Shown in pieces: positions 1 through 9,739 of a DNA stretch of 64,000 nucleotides (positions within the stretch are counted from its first letter, which is position 1; every line of letters starts with the position of its first letter). The notes beneath the pieces are model-generated. The model was not told the DNA's origin. It worked only from the letters and a program-made list of their open reading frames with translations, and ran no database searches. The translations under genes and the position numbers were made by a program. The DNA lies in assembly GCA_028287465.1 (NCBI GenBank), contig JAQBPO010000072.1:1-64000 (forward strand). The letters run 5' to 3'. The DNA is from Fibrobacterota bacterium. Lineage in GTDB: Bacteria; Fibrobacterota; Fibrobacteria; UBA11236.

Positions 1-1569
1 TACGGAAAGGTGCTTCTCCGCACGGACGAGGATCGGTTCCGCCAGCCCAGCCACCGCGTGACCGCCAGCGTCAAATACGGCCCTTGGGTCGGGCTCAAGG
101 CCGGCGACATCTATCCGCTCTACAATCCGTTATCCCTGAACGGCACCCGGGTGCGGGGCGGCGAGGCCATGCTGAACCTGACCACATCGCAAACGACTTG
201 GGGAACCCTACGCGTTGTGCGCGGAGAGAGCCGCCGGGAAGTCCCGGCCTATTTCGTCAAATACGATACCGGGAACGGCACCCGGATCGATACGGTTTCC
301 GGATCGTACACCCAGGTTTTGACCGCCGGGCGATTGGGTTTCGGAGGCGGACCGCATTTCGATCTCGGCCTCAGCCTGATGAAGGCTTCCGATCTCGAAA
401 GCTCGCCGGAAGAAACCCGGGTCAACAACCTCGTCCGCGGTGCCAGGCCCCTGGAGAACCTCGTTCCAGGAATGGATCTCCGGATGGGGTTCTGGGACGG
501 TCGCATCCAATTCTACGGGAACCTGGCCGCGAGCCTTTACACTCGTGACAGGTCCCTGGGCGCTTTCCATCCCGACTCCTCCGACCTTGCCTTCAACCCC
601 GAGAAGATCGAGGATTGGTTCGTCTTCAATTCCACCACGCGCGGATGGCAGTACCTGTTGAGCAACGCCAATGAAAAACCCGACGTCCTCGGATTCATCA
701 ATTCGAACAGCACCTATGAATCCGGAGTCGTCTCCTCCATACCCTTCTTCGGCATGGTCTCGGAAACGGAACTCCGGTATTCGCATCTGGGCCTGGAGTA
801 CCATAGCGAAGGCAACCCCTTCCTGGGAGGCAATCCCGGCGATGGGTTCACCGTCATCCAGAAGCTGCTGGTGCTGGACAACCGGGTCTCGGTTGGAATG
901 GAGTTGGGCGACTATTCCCAGGACCTGGGCATCGCCTCGCAAACCCAACGCAATCTCAAAGTGGAACTCCGCTTCTCCCCTGGACCGTATCAACCCAGCT
1001 TTTGGGTCGGAGGGGGCCGTTCCAACATCGCGCCGGACGGCGTCTTCGCGCACCAGTTCAGTTCCAGCTTCCTCAATTTCAATACCGGAGGCTATCACCA
1101 GTTCCAGTTGCCGGACGCAAAGCTGCATACCACCTTGCTATACGGATTCACCCAGAGCGAGCTCGCCCTGGAATCCCCTCCCAACGATACCTTGTACGAT
1201 TCCCTGCCGGTTTTCCCGACCACGCGGACCAATATCGTGAACGGAATGGTGCAATACAAGATGCGCTATACCGGATTCCTGCCGCGCTTCTCCTATACCT
1301 TCTCGCATAACGGCATCCAGCTTCCCACCCACAGCGTCAGCATGGGTTTCCTTCAACCGATGCTGGACAATCGGGTGAAGCTCGATCTCTCCGGGACGGT
1401 GGGGCAGTATCCCGAGTCCAACGAGAAGAACGACGTGAGCATGGGGGCCGCGGCCAATGTCGAGTACGTACTGGGCCCGCAGCAGACCTTCCGCCTGCGG
1501 GAGAAACTGGTCCAATACGGCAAGCGCCGCCATCTCCTGGTGGGCGCCAATTACGAATTGTTCTTCTAG
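1..1569 (+). CDS. Outer-membrane beta-barrel-like protein, 5' truncated
   Basis: The reading frame is open to the left window edge, so the true start lies outside; the first internal start-like codon is a GTG at 10. The visible 522 residues have no recognisable enzyme motif. They are rich in alternating aromatic/polar stretches, Gly and Asn, and end in LLVGANYELFF, that is, a C-terminal aromatic residue with alternating hydrophobics, as in the beta-signal recognised by the outer-membrane assembly machinery. I infer an outer-membrane barrel, probably surface-exposed. I do not recognise the family and assign no substrate. The stop codon overlaps by 4 bp, tail to tail, with the convergent oxidoreductase gene, so the two transcripts must end inside one another. 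Confidence 0.65.
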   Translation, partial: YGKVLLRTDEDRFRQPSHRVTASVKYGPWVGLKAGDIYPLYNPLSLNGTRVRGGEAMLNLTTSQTTWGTLRVVRGESRREVPAYFVKYDTGNGTRIDTVSGSYTQVLTAGRLGFGGGPHFDLGLSLMKASDLESSPEETRVNNLVRGARPLENLVPGMDLRMGFWDGRIQFYGNLAASLYTRDRSLGAFHPDSSDLAFNPEKIEDWFVFNSTTRGWQYLLSNANEKPDVLGFINSNSTYESGVVSSIPFFGMVSETELRYSHLGLEYHSEGNPFLGGNPGDGFTVIQKLLVLDNRVSVGMELGDYSQDLGIASQTQRNLKVELRFSPGPYQPSFWVGGGRSNIAPDGVFAHQFSSSFLNFNTGGYHQFQLPDAKLHTTLLYGFTQSELALESPPNDTLYDSLPVFPTTRTNIVNGMVQYKMRYTGFLPRFSYTFSHNGIQLPTHSVSMGFLQPMLDNRVKLDLSGTVGQYPESNEKNDVSMGAAANVEYVLGPQQTFRLREKLVQYGKRRHLLVGANYELFF

Positions 1570-2696
1570 GCCTTGGTGCGGGTCAATCCCTGGCGCCGCC
1601 AGGGATTGAAAGGGGAGAGGTCGACCGCGGTCTTTTCCCCATGCAGCAGGCGGGACATGCTCTCCGCGGCCAAGGGCGCCATGCTGATGCCGCATTTATA
1701 GTGCCCGGTGCAGAGCGCCCAGCCCCTTTCCGGATCGATCCAACCCATCCAGGGCAACCGATCCCGGGTACGGGGCCGCAAACCGGCCCAGCGTTCCAGC
1801 GGCTCCCGGGAGACTTCCGGCAGAAGCCGATCCAGGCGGGAACCGATATGCGCTTCCCCTTTCTCGTTGAATTCCTCATCCCAGATCCCGGGCTCCGTGG
1901 TCGCTCCCACGACAAGGCTGTCGCCGCGGGGTACCAGGTACAGATCGTCGTTCAGATGGATCATGGCATCCGACCCGTGGAACTTCCGAATCCGGATCAA
2001 TTGGCCTTTGACGGAAACCATGGGAGCGTCCAAACCCAAGGATTCCAGCAGACGGACGCTCCAGGCCCCGGCCGCGATGAGGACCTGCCCGGCATCCCAT
2101 TCCTCCGCGGCGAACCGGAGCCGGGTGGTCCCGGCGCCATGTTCCCATGGGGACGAGGGCGCCTCCGCCAAGAATGCCACGCCCGCCTTCAGGCAAGCCT
2201 GGTTCAGGGCCTCCAGGAGGACCCGGTTCTGCACGTAGGCCTCGCCTGGGAAATGGAACGCTTTCGCCTTCCGGATCCGGCAATGGCCCTCCAGGATCCC
2301 GGGTAGCGTATCGGTTACCGTGAAATCCGACGCGCGCTCCCTTTCCAATTGGCGTTGCTTGGCCTCCAGGCGGAGCACGGCGGCGGGATCGTCCAGGTCG
2401 AAGATGAGGTGATCGCCCCCGCGGTGCAAGGGGATTTCCATTCCCGAGGCGGCGGATATCCCCGCCAGCCATTCCGGGTATCGGCGGATGGACCGTACGT
2501 AGAATTCCCGGAATGGGGAAGCGAAGGCATGCGCGTCCCGGGTGACCAGGATTCCCGCGGCCGCGGAAGAGGCCTTGGAACCGGTACCCGCCGGATCGAA
2601 CACCCCCACGCGGCGTCCGCGCCTCGCCTCTTCCAGGGCGCAGGCCAATCCCATCACGCCCGCCCCGGCCACGGCGATATCGAAGCTGCGGCTCAT
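1566..2696 (-). CDS. FAD-dependent amino-acid oxidase (glycine oxidase ThiO-like)
   Basis: 376 residues, the usual length of DAO-family flavoenzymes. The N-terminus has the Rossmann dinucleotide motif GAGVMG at about residues 11-16, and SSAAAGIL follows near residue 43, where ThiO-type proteins have a conserved Ala/Gly-rich FAD loop. The C-terminal GHYKCGISMAP resembles the GHYRNGI-type segment that closes the FAD and substrate site. Family members oxidise glycine or other small amines to the imino acid, ammonia and hydrogen peroxide; in thiamine synthesis ThiO supplies the iminoacetate. No thiamine genes are adjacent, so the substrate is open (glycine, sarcosine or another D-amino acid). It is the last gene of a minus-strand operon behind two peptidases, 13 bp after the M20 gene, which would fit amino-acid catabolism. 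Confidence 0.8.
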   Translation of the reverse strand: MSRSFDIAVAGAGVMGLACALEEARRGRRVGVFDPAGTGSKASSAAAGILVTRDAHAFASPFREFYVRSIRRYPEWLAGISAASGMEIPLHRGGDHLIFDLDDPAAVLRLEAKQRQLERERASDFTVTDTLPGILEGHCRIRKAKAFHFPGEAYVQNRVLLEALNQACLKAGVAFLAEAPSSPWEHGAGTTRLRFAAEEWDAGQVLIAAGAWSVRLLESLGLDAPMVSVKGQLIRIRKFHGSDAMIHLNDDLYLVPRGDSLVVGATTEPGIWDEEFNEKGEAHIGSRLDRLLPEVSREPLERWAGLRPRTRDRLPWMGWIDPERGWALCTGHYKCGISMAPLAAESMSRLLHGEKTAVDLSPFNPWRRQGLTRTKA

Positions 2697-2709
2697 GGCC
2701 TTTCCGGAT

Positions 2710-4203
2710 TCAATGCGGCAGCGGCTTCCGGTTATCCGCCCAGAAGTCCGGTTGGGCGGCCGAGGCCTGGGCCAGGTCGGCGAAGAAATGGATCTGGCTC
2801 CGTACGGAGCTGTGGAAATCGGCCAGCCCCAGGGATTCGTTTTCCGAATGGGCGTTGGTATAGGGATCTTCGATGCCGACCAACAGGGCCGGGATGTTCC
2901 CCAGGACCCGGGTGAAGCTGTCCACGAAGGGTATGGTCCCGCCGCAACCGATGAGCACGGCGTCCCGGCCGTAGCCGCGGCCCAGGGATTTCTTGGCCAC
3001 CGCGAAGACCGGATGATCAGGCTTGGTCATCCAGGGATTGGCTCCCTGTTCCGGCACCACTTCCACCTTGAGGCCCCAAGGACAGTTGGCCTCGATGAAG
3101 GTTTTCAGCATCTTCATGGCCTTGGCATGATCCATGTTCGGCACCAGACGCAGCCCGACGCGCGCCCAGGCCGAGTCCATGATGACGTTGCCGGCGATCT
3201 TCTTGCCGCCCGCCTGTATCGAGTTCACCGAGATCGAAGGCTCGCGCCACATCTTGGCGAGCAGGCCGGGACCCTGGGCGAACAATTCCACGCCTTCGCC
3301 GATGCCCGCCTGTTCCCGGAACACCTTGTCCTCCATGCCCAGCTTGCGCATGTCTTCCATTTCGGCCGGGCTGGGAGGGACCACATCGTCCCAGATACCC
3401 GGTACCGCCACCCGGCCGTTCTCGTCGGACAGCTTGGCCAGGATTTTGGCCAGGCCCTGGACCGGATCGGGGATGGGCCCGCCCCACATGCCGGAATGCA
3501 AGGGATGATCGAGGCCGGTGACCGTGACGTCCATGCTGATGAGGCCGCGCAGGGTGGTGGTCAGGCTGGGGAGACCCGTGTCGAAGTTGCTGCAATCGGT
3601 GAGGACCACCACGTCCGCGCCGAGGCGATCCCGGTACTTCTCCAGGAAGGCGCCGAGGTGGGTCGATCCGATTTCCTCCTCGCCTTCGATGATGACCTTG
3701 ACGTTTACGGGCAGCGCGCCCGAGGTCTCCAGCCAGGCCGCGACGCTGGCCGCATGGATGAGCACGCCGGCCTTGTCGTCCGCGATGCCGCGGGCGAAGA
3801 TGCGCCCGTCCTTAACCGTCGGTTCGAAGGCCGGGGTCTTCCAGAGTTCCTCACGCATGGGCGGCTGCACGTCATGATGGGCATAGAGGAGCACGGTAGG
3901 GGCCCCCGGGCGCTTGAGCCAATCGCCGTAAATGTAGGGATGGGTCCCGGGGATGCGCATGATTCCCACGTGCTCGAAACCGGCGGATTCCAGGATTCCC
4001 TTTACGCACTCCGCGGATCGTTCCACTTCATTTGGATCGAACCCATCGAAACTGACCCCGGGGATCTTCGTCAAACGGATGAGATCGTCCATGTGCCGCT
4101 TGCTGTCGGCCTCGTAACGGGCAAGGGCGGCCTTGCGCGCCGTTTCGAGGTCCTTCAGCGCTTCTACCGGTTCTCCCATGCCTGGCTTATCCATGCGCCC
4201 CAT
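2710..4203 (-). CDS. M20-family metallopeptidase (dipeptidase-like)
   Basis: 497 residues. Metal-binding motifs of the M20/M28 clan are visible: LLYAHHDVQP (His109, Asp111), GIADDKAG (bridging Asp142), and EGEEEIGS (catalytic/metal Glu175-176), with the dimerisation 'lid' domain between about residues 210 and 400 and a late NAHSENE motif supplying the last His ligand. The pattern matches the CNDP/PepV-like dipeptidase branch, cytosolic enzymes that cleave dipeptides and related acylated amino acids with two zinc ions. The start at 4203 overlaps the end of the upstream M3 gene by 17 bp; the Met at 4194 is a possible alternative. The overlap and the following oxidase suggest one peptide-degradation operon: oligopeptide to dipeptide to amino acid to oxidation. 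Confidence 0.9.
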   Translation of the reverse strand: MGRMDKPGMGEPVEALKDLETARKAALARYEADSKRHMDDLIRLTKIPGVSFDGFDPNEVERSAECVKGILESAGFEHVGIMRIPGTHPYIYGDWLKRPGAPTVLLYAHHDVQPPMREELWKTPAFEPTVKDGRIFARGIADDKAGVLIHAASVAAWLETSGALPVNVKVIIEGEEEIGSTHLGAFLEKYRDRLGADVVVLTDCSNFDTGLPSLTTTLRGLISMDVTVTGLDHPLHSGMWGGPIPDPVQGLAKILAKLSDENGRVAVPGIWDDVVPPSPAEMEDMRKLGMEDKVFREQAGIGEGVELFAQGPGLLAKMWREPSISVNSIQAGGKKIAGNVIMDSAWARVGLRLVPNMDHAKAMKMLKTFIEANCPWGLKVEVVPEQGANPWMTKPDHPVFAVAKKSLGRGYGRDAVLIGCGGTIPFVDSFTRVLGNIPALLVGIEDPYTNAHSENESLGLADFHSSVRSQIHFFADLAQASAAQPDFWADNRKPLPH

Positions 4204-5959
4204 CCTTGCTTCCCTTGCCGACCGCGGCTTCCCATTCTTCCTTCACTTTTTCCACCAGCGGCCGGATGGCCGCTTCGCGCATGTCGAACTTCAGCCCGCC
4301 GCCCTCGAACAGTTCGCGAAGACCGCGCGTACCGCCCAGGCTGAGCCCGCGCTTATAGTCCGCCAGGGCGGACTTCTCATCCTTCAAGGATTTGAGCCAG
4401 ACCTGCAGGGCCCCGAGTTGGGCGATACCGTATTCGATATAGTAGAAGGGCACCTCGAAGATATGCAGTTGGCGATGCCACGAGCTGGCCCGGAACTCCT
4501 CGAGGCCGGACCAATCCAGGTTGGAGCCGAAGCGCTGGTCCAGGCCGAGCCATACGGCTTTCCGTTCCGCCTGGGTATGACCGGGATGGGTATACAGCCA
4601 ATGCTGGAAGGCGTCCACGGTGGCGACCCAGGGAAGCAGGCGGAAGACCTCTTCGTCCTCGGTCTGGATCGCGCGCTTCCGCTCTTCGTCCGTATAGAAC
4701 TCGTCCAGGTACCGGGAACCCAGACGTTCCATGGCCATGGAAGCCACCTCGCTGAATTCCATGGGCGCGCCCCGGTTGAAGCCCAGGGACATGCCGCGGG
4801 TATAGAAGAGGTGGAAGGCGTGGCCGCTCTCGTGCAGCAGGGTGAACACATCCTCGTTCATCCCCACGGCGTTCATGAAGATGAAGGGCAGGCGGACCTC
4901 GGCCAGGCTGCACTGGTAGCCGCCGGGTGCCTTGCCGATGCGGTTTTCCAGATCCATCAGTCCCTTGTCCGTCATGGTCTTGTAGAAGCCGTGCAGTTCC
5001 GGATCCATGCGGGAGAAGATCTTGCCGACGCCGTCCACCAGGCGCGCGGCCTCCTTGAAAGGCTTCAGGGGCGGGCGTCCCAGGGGATCGCATCCAAGGT
5101 CCCAGGGCCGCAAGGCGCTCAGCCCCAGCTTCTCCTTGCGGTAGTCCAGGGCCCGGCGGAACTGCGGGACCACGGCCTTTTCCACGCTGTCATGGAACTC
5201 GAAGCAGTCCTTGGAGGTGTAATCCGTCCGATGGTTGGCCTTGAAGCTGTATTCCACGAAATCCTTGAGTCCCAGGTTGCGGGCGACCTGGTTGCGCAGC
5301 ACGAACAACTCATCGAAGAGGTCATCCAGCTTCTGGCGGTCCTTGGAGCGGCGCTCGGCCAGTTTCATCCAGGCCTTTTCCCGGATCCCGCGATCGCTGG
5401 CCTGGAGGAAGGGGGAGAGCTGGCTCAAGGTCTTGGTCTCGCCGTCCCACTCCACGGTCATGTCGCCGCAGATCTTCTGGTAGGACTGGGCGAGCTTGGA
5501 GATCTCGGTATGCAGGGGGATGTTGGAATCGGTGAAGAGCTCCACGCTCACCCGCAGGGCCAGCAGCCACATCCCGTATTCCTCCTTGGGCAGGGTGCGG
5601 GCGTCCGGATGGGCGATGGCCTTCTTGTTCAACTCGTCGATGACGGGGGCCATGGCCGGTTCCACGGTCTCCACGAAGTTCAGGTAGGCTTTCTGCTTCT
5701 CCTCGTCCTGGGTGAAGCAGGTCATGCCGATATAGAGCCGGGAGCCTTCTTCGTGGACGGCATCGCCCAGTTCCGCGAAGTCCTGGATCCATTTGACCAG
5801 GGAGGCCCGGTCCGGGAGGAAACGGCGGTTCAACTCATCGAGGTAAGGTTTGATGCCCTCCCAGGTCGACAGATCGGCATCCACGGCTATGAAGGTGCGT
5901 GGGAATTCAGGGCTGGGCCGGGGAACCTTGTCGATCCAGGCGGGAACGTTCTTGACCAT
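4187..5959 (-). CDS. M3-family oligoendopeptidase (PepF-like)
   Basis: 590 residues, typical of PepF/M3B oligoendopeptidases. The zinc-binding HExxH motif is HESGH at residues 376-380, followed by the downstream metal-ligand helix EFSEVASMAMERLG about 25-30 residues later. No signal peptide is seen, so it should act in the cytosol on short imported or proteolytic peptides. It is the first gene of a three-gene minus operon (M3, M20, FAD oxidase) with a divergent promoter region of about 155 bp shared with prfC. The start follows a CAT at 5957-5959 and fits the conserved N-terminal helical region of the family. Confidence 0.92.
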   Translation of the reverse strand: MVKNVPAWIDKVPRPSPEFPRTFIAVDADLSTWEGIKPYLDELNRRFLPDRASLVKWIQDFAELGDAVHEEGSRLYIGMTCFTQDEEKQKAYLNFVETVEPAMAPVIDELNKKAIAHPDARTLPKEEYGMWLLALRVSVELFTDSNIPLHTEISKLAQSYQKICGDMTVEWDGETKTLSQLSPFLQASDRGIREKAWMKLAERRSKDRQKLDDLFDELFVLRNQVARNLGLKDFVEYSFKANHRTDYTSKDCFEFHDSVEKAVVPQFRRALDYRKEKLGLSALRPWDLGCDPLGRPPLKPFKEAARLVDGVGKIFSRMDPELHGFYKTMTDKGLMDLENRIGKAPGGYQCSLAEVRLPFIFMNAVGMNEDVFTLLHESGHAFHLFYTRGMSLGFNRGAPMEFSEVASMAMERLGSRYLDEFYTDEERKRAIQTEDEEVFRLLPWVATVDAFQHWLYTHPGHTQAERKAVWLGLDQRFGSNLDWSGLEEFRASSWHRQLHIFEVPFYYIEYGIAQLGALQVWLKSLKDEKSALADYKRGLSLGGTRGLRELFEGGGLKFDMREAAIRPLVEKVKEEWEAAVGKGSKDGAHG

Positions 5960-6115
5960 GCGAAATCCCTTTCAAGCATCAAACGCGCCGGAAAAGCGCG
6001 CTCGGCCCATTTCCTCTAATTTAAAAAAGACAGGGTCCCTTACCGCCAGCCTTTTCACCCAATATCCCTGCGGGTTGCTACTTTTATCCCCTTCACCCGA
6101 GAAATCCGGAATCCA

Positions 6116-7687
6116 ATGACCGAGGAAATCCTAAAGCGCCGCACCTTCGCCATCGTCAGCCATCCCGACGCCGGCAAAACCACCATTACCGAGAAGTTCC
6201 TGTGGTACGGGAAGGTGATCCGCGAGGCCGGGCACGTGCGCGCCAAGGCGAATAAGAAATTCACCACCTCGGACTGGATGAAGATCGAACAACAGCGCGG
6301 CATTTCCGTATCCTCTTCGGTCCTCAGCTTCCCCTATCACGGCTGCCAGATCAACCTGGTGGACACCCCCGGCCATCAGGATTTCAGCGAAGACACCTAC
6401 CGGGCCCTCACGGCGGTCGATTCCGTCCTCATCCTCATCGACGCGGCCAAGGGGGTGGAACCGCAGACCATCAAGTTGATGGAAGTCTGCACCATGCGCA
6501 AGACCCCGGTTACGGTCTTCATGAACAAGATGGACCGGGACAGCCTGGACCCCGTAGCCCTCATGGACGAAGTCGAACGCATCCTCGGGCTCAAATGCTC
6601 GCCCATGACCCTGCCCATCGGAAGCGGCAAGATGTTCCAGGGTGTCTACTCCTTCATCGATGATTCCGTGCATTTCTTCAATCCGGAATCGACCGAAGCG
6701 GAAATGCGCAAGGTGGACGGGACCAACGACCCCCGCCTGGACGAGTGGTTCAACGCCAAGTATCTGGCCGAGTTCCGTGAACAGGCGGACCTGGTGCGCG
6801 GCGCCATGGAGCCGTTCAATCTGGAGAAATACCTCGCGGGCGACCTGTCCCCGGTCTATTTCGGCTCGGCAATCAACAATTTCGGCGTGGCCCACCTGCT
6901 GGACAATTTCGTCGCCAATGCCCCTTCGCCCATGCCTCGCGAGGCGGAGCAGCGCATGGTGGCGGCCACCGAGCCCAACTTCACCGGCTTCGTCTTCAAG
7001 ATCCAGGCCAATACGGATCCCAAGCACCGCGATCGCATCGCCTTCGTGCGCGTATGCTCCGGCAAGTTCGTGCGCGGGGCCAAGGTCATCCATTGCCGCA
7101 CCGGGCGCCAGGTCCGCTTGGCCGCGCCCTCGACCTTCATGGCCCAGGAAAAGACCGTGGTGGACGAGGCCTATGCCGGGGACATCATCGGAATCCACGA
7201 TCCTGGACTCTACAATATCAGCGATACCATCTCCGAGGTCGAGAACCTGAAGTTCGTCGGCATTCCGGATTTCGCCCCCGAGCATTTCTCCCGGGTCTAT
7301 CTCGAGGATCCCCTGCGCAGCAAGCAGCTCAGCCAGGGTCTCAAGCAGCTTTCCGAAGAAGGCGCAACCCAGTTGTTCGCTCCGGTCAACAGCCCCATTC
7401 CCGTGCTCGGGGTGGTCGGCGTGCTCCAATTCGACGTCATCAAGTTCCGCCTCGAAGAGGAATACAATGCCCGCTGCCGCCTGGAGGCCGCGCCCATTTT
7501 CGTGGCGCGTTGGGTCGAAGGCGAGCCCGAGGCCGTGCAGGAATTCCGTTCCCAGAACAGCCATGACCTGGCCCTGGACAAGCGCGGGAACCTGGTCTAC
7601 CTGTGCCCGAACGAGTTCCGGATGACGACCATGGAGAAGAACTTTCCCAAAATCACTTTCGCCAAATTCCATACCGAGCTGAAGTAG
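6116..7687 (+). CDS. prfC: Peptide chain release factor 3 (GTPase)
   Basis: 523 residues, the standard RF3 length. G1 is SHPDAGKTT (residues about 15-23), the switch I region has QQRGISVSSSV with the RF3-type serine run, G3 is DTPGHQDFSED, and G4 is MNKMDRD. Domain II and the C-terminal RF3 domain follow (VGVLQFDVIKFRLEEEYNARC). RF3 uses GTP hydrolysis to remove RF1/RF2 from the ribosome after termination. The SED after DTPGHQDF distinguishes it from EF-G and TetM, which have a different switch II. It stands alone between the divergent peptidase operon and an uncharacterised gene. Confidence 0.97.
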   Translation: MTEEILKRRTFAIVSHPDAGKTTITEKFLWYGKVIREAGHVRAKANKKFTTSDWMKIEQQRGISVSSSVLSFPYHGCQINLVDTPGHQDFSEDTYRALTAVDSVLILIDAAKGVEPQTIKLMEVCTMRKTPVTVFMNKMDRDSLDPVALMDEVERILGLKCSPMTLPIGSGKMFQGVYSFIDDSVHFFNPESTEAEMRKVDGTNDPRLDEWFNAKYLAEFREQADLVRGAMEPFNLEKYLAGDLSPVYFGSAINNFGVAHLLDNFVANAPSPMPREAEQRMVAATEPNFTGFVFKIQANTDPKHRDRIAFVRVCSGKFVRGAKVIHCRTGRQVRLAAPSTFMAQEKTVVDEAYAGDIIGIHDPGLYNISDTISEVENLKFVGIPDFAPEHFSRVYLEDPLRSKQLSQGLKQLSEEGATQLFAPVNSPIPVLGVVGVLQFDVIKFRLEEEYNARCRLEAAPIFVARWVEGEPEAVQEFRSQNSHDLALDKRGNLVYLCPNEFRMTTMEKNFPKITFAKFHTELK

Positions 7688-7894
7688 GAGATCCGAGGCA
7701 GAACGGCTTCTTACCCCGATCGGGAAGGATCACCTCAAAAACCGTCGGTAACGCTTACGAAACCCCGTCCTTGAATGGGATTTGGGCCGCGAATCCGGGC
7801 AAATACCCCGATTTGACATCATTTTACACCCTGCAGGATCGTGGGGATGGGATATTTTAATAAACTATTCCTGCATCATAACCGTAAGGTAAGC

Positions 7895-9739
7895 ATGTAC
7901 AAGACGCATCACTATCTGCATATCCCCATCATGGGCACCGGGTTCACCATCGACACCGCCATCCGGGTCGCCAGGTTCGGTATCTCCTCGGTCCTGTCCC
8001 TGGTGGATGACCTGCTCATCGAACGGATCCGGAAGCATTACGCGGCCCAATACGGTTTCCCTTTCGAGGCCATCACGGCCTCCGTTCCCGACGCCCGGGC
8101 GAAGCGCATCACCGCCTACCTGGACATGGTGGACGATATCGTCACCAGGCAGATCGAGGAGCTCCGCAAGCTGCCCTTTGAGGCGGGCAACGACAAGATC
8201 AAATACTTCGAACTCCTGCCCGATACCTCCACCGTCAAGAAGCTCTACCTGACCTATCTCGCCACCCTTGAAGGTCCGGAAAAGCGGCAGTTGGAAATCG
8301 ACCTGACCCAGGCCATCGTCCCCGGCAAGATCGACTGCAATATCATGACCAAGCTGGACCGGATCAATTACGACCGGGAAGGCAACCTGATGAGCATGGA
8401 GCATGCGGACGCCAAATCCGCCCTCCGCGGCTTCGCCCAATCCAAGATCCGGGCGGACATCGTCTTTTCCGCCGGCATCAACCCGACCTTGTACGGCTAT
8501 ATGGAATCCTTCCCGGACTTCTACCGCACGGAAGACGGCCCCGCGAAAAAGGGCGTGATCCTGAAGGTTTCCGATTACCGCTCCAGCATCATCCAGGGCA
8601 AGTTCATCGCCAAGAAGGGCATCGAGGTACGGGAGTTCCGCATCGAATCCGGCCTCAACTGCGGCGGTCACGCGTTCGCCTCGGACGGCTACCTGATGGG
8701 CCCCATCCTCCAGGAGTTCAAGGACAACCGGTCCAAGTTCCCGGAAATCTTCGAGGGCCTGATCGCCTCCTGGTACGAGAAAAAGGGCCGGGTCTATCCG
8801 GCGGAAGCCCGCAATCGGGATATCCCCGTCACCGCCCAGGGGGGCATCGGCAATTTCGCGGAAGTCCAGCGCCTGATGGAAGGCTACGGCATCGACGCCA
8901 CCGGCTGGGCCAGCCCGTTCCTGTTGGTACCGGAGGCCACGGCCCTGGACAACGCGACCCGTCAGCAATTGGCGGCCGCGAAGGAAGAGGACCTCTACCT
9001 GAGCGATGTTTCGCCCCTTGGAGTCGTATTCAACAACCTCCGCAATTCCACCTCTGAGCAATGGACCAAGAAGCAGATCGACGGCGGGAAGCCCGGATCC
9101 GCCTGCCCCAAGAAGTACCTGGTCTCCAATACGGAATTCACGGACAAGCCCATCTGCACGGCCTCCAAGGAATACCAGGGAATGAAGCTTACGGCCATGG
9201 GCCTGGAAACGCCGCCGCCCTCGAACACGGCGGACCAGAAGGTCCAGACCGTGTACCAGAAGAGCTGCATCTGCGATCAACTCGGCAACGGAGCGCTCAT
9301 CAACCTCGGGATCGTCAAGGCCGAGATGCCCGTTTCGGTTTGCCCGGGCCCCAACATCGCCTATTTCGATCGGCTTTACACCTTGAGGGAGATGGTGAAC
9401 CATATTTACGGCCGTGGCCGCTCCCTGGTGCCGAACGATCGCCCCCATATGTTCACCAAGGATCTGGTGATGTCCGTGGACTATTTCGGCAAGTTGGCGG
9501 CCAAAATCCAACCCGGCGATTCAAAAGCCTATGCGTACCTGGCCGTCTTCAAGGCCAACCTCGAAGACGGATTGGGGTATTACCGGGGATTGGTCGAAAC
9601 CAAGCCATATCCGGGTGAGAACCTTGCTTCCTTGAAAGACGCCATGGTCGTCCAGGGCAACCGGTTGGCTGAACTCTGGCAGAAGGCGGGGGAGACCTCC
9701 GGCATGGCCAACCTCCAGAAGGCTTCCACCTCGGCTTAA
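7895..9739 (+). CDS. Uncharacterised large protein, TIM-barrel-like segment, Cys-rich
   Basis: About 614 residues from the ATG at 7895, which has AAGG 9-10 bases upstream; an in-frame GTG at 7841 would add 18 poorly conserved-looking residues. I do not recognise a named family. A segment at about residues 310-345 (PVTAQGGIG followed by GIDATGWASPFLLVPEA) resembles the phosphate/FMN-binding strand-loop of TIM-barrel enzymes such as nitronate monooxygenases; this is inference. Six or more cysteines cluster in the last 240 residues (SACPKK, KPICTAS, KSCICDQ, VSVCPG), plus LNCGGH in the middle, which could bind metal or an Fe-S cluster. No signal peptide or membrane segment is evident. It appears monocistronic: an intrinsic terminator follows 53 bp after the stop. 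Confidence 0.75.
   Translation: MYKTHHYLHIPIMGTGFTIDTAIRVARFGISSVLSLVDDLLIERIRKHYAAQYGFPFEAITASVPDARAKRITAYLDMVDDIVTRQIEELRKLPFEAGNDKIKYFELLPDTSTVKKLYLTYLATLEGPEKRQLEIDLTQAIVPGKIDCNIMTKLDRINYDREGNLMSMEHADAKSALRGFAQSKIRADIVFSAGINPTLYGYMESFPDFYRTEDGPAKKGVILKVSDYRSSIIQGKFIAKKGIEVREFRIESGLNCGGHAFASDGYLMGPILQEFKDNRSKFPEIFEGLIASWYEKKGRVYPAEARNRDIPVTAQGGIGNFAEVQRLMEGYGIDATGWASPFLLVPEATALDNATRQQLAAAKEEDLYLSDVSPLGVVFNNLRNSTSEQWTKKQIDGGKPGSACPKKYLVSNTEFTDKPICTASKEYQGMKLTAMGLETPPPSNTADQKVQTVYQKSCICDQLGNGALINLGIVKAEMPVSVCPGPNIAYFDRLYTLREMVNHIYGRGRSLVPNDRPHMFTKDLVMSVDYFGKLAAKIQPGDSKAYAYLAVFKANLEDGLGYYRGLVETKPYPGENLASLKDAMVVQGNRLAELWQKAGETSGMANLQKASTSA

Noticed and set aside
2542-4344. 600-codon plus-strand frame over the M20 peptidase
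   Set aside because: Shadow frame; the minus strand has all metal-binding motifs of M20.
4133-6019. 628-codon plus-strand frame over the M3 peptidase
   Set aside because: Shadow frame; the minus strand carries an intact HExxH peptidase.
7813-7858. TTGACA and TATTTT upstream of the uncharacterised gene
   Set aside because: The two boxes are about 34 bp apart, too far for one sigma-70 promoter; neither has a partner at 16-18 bp.
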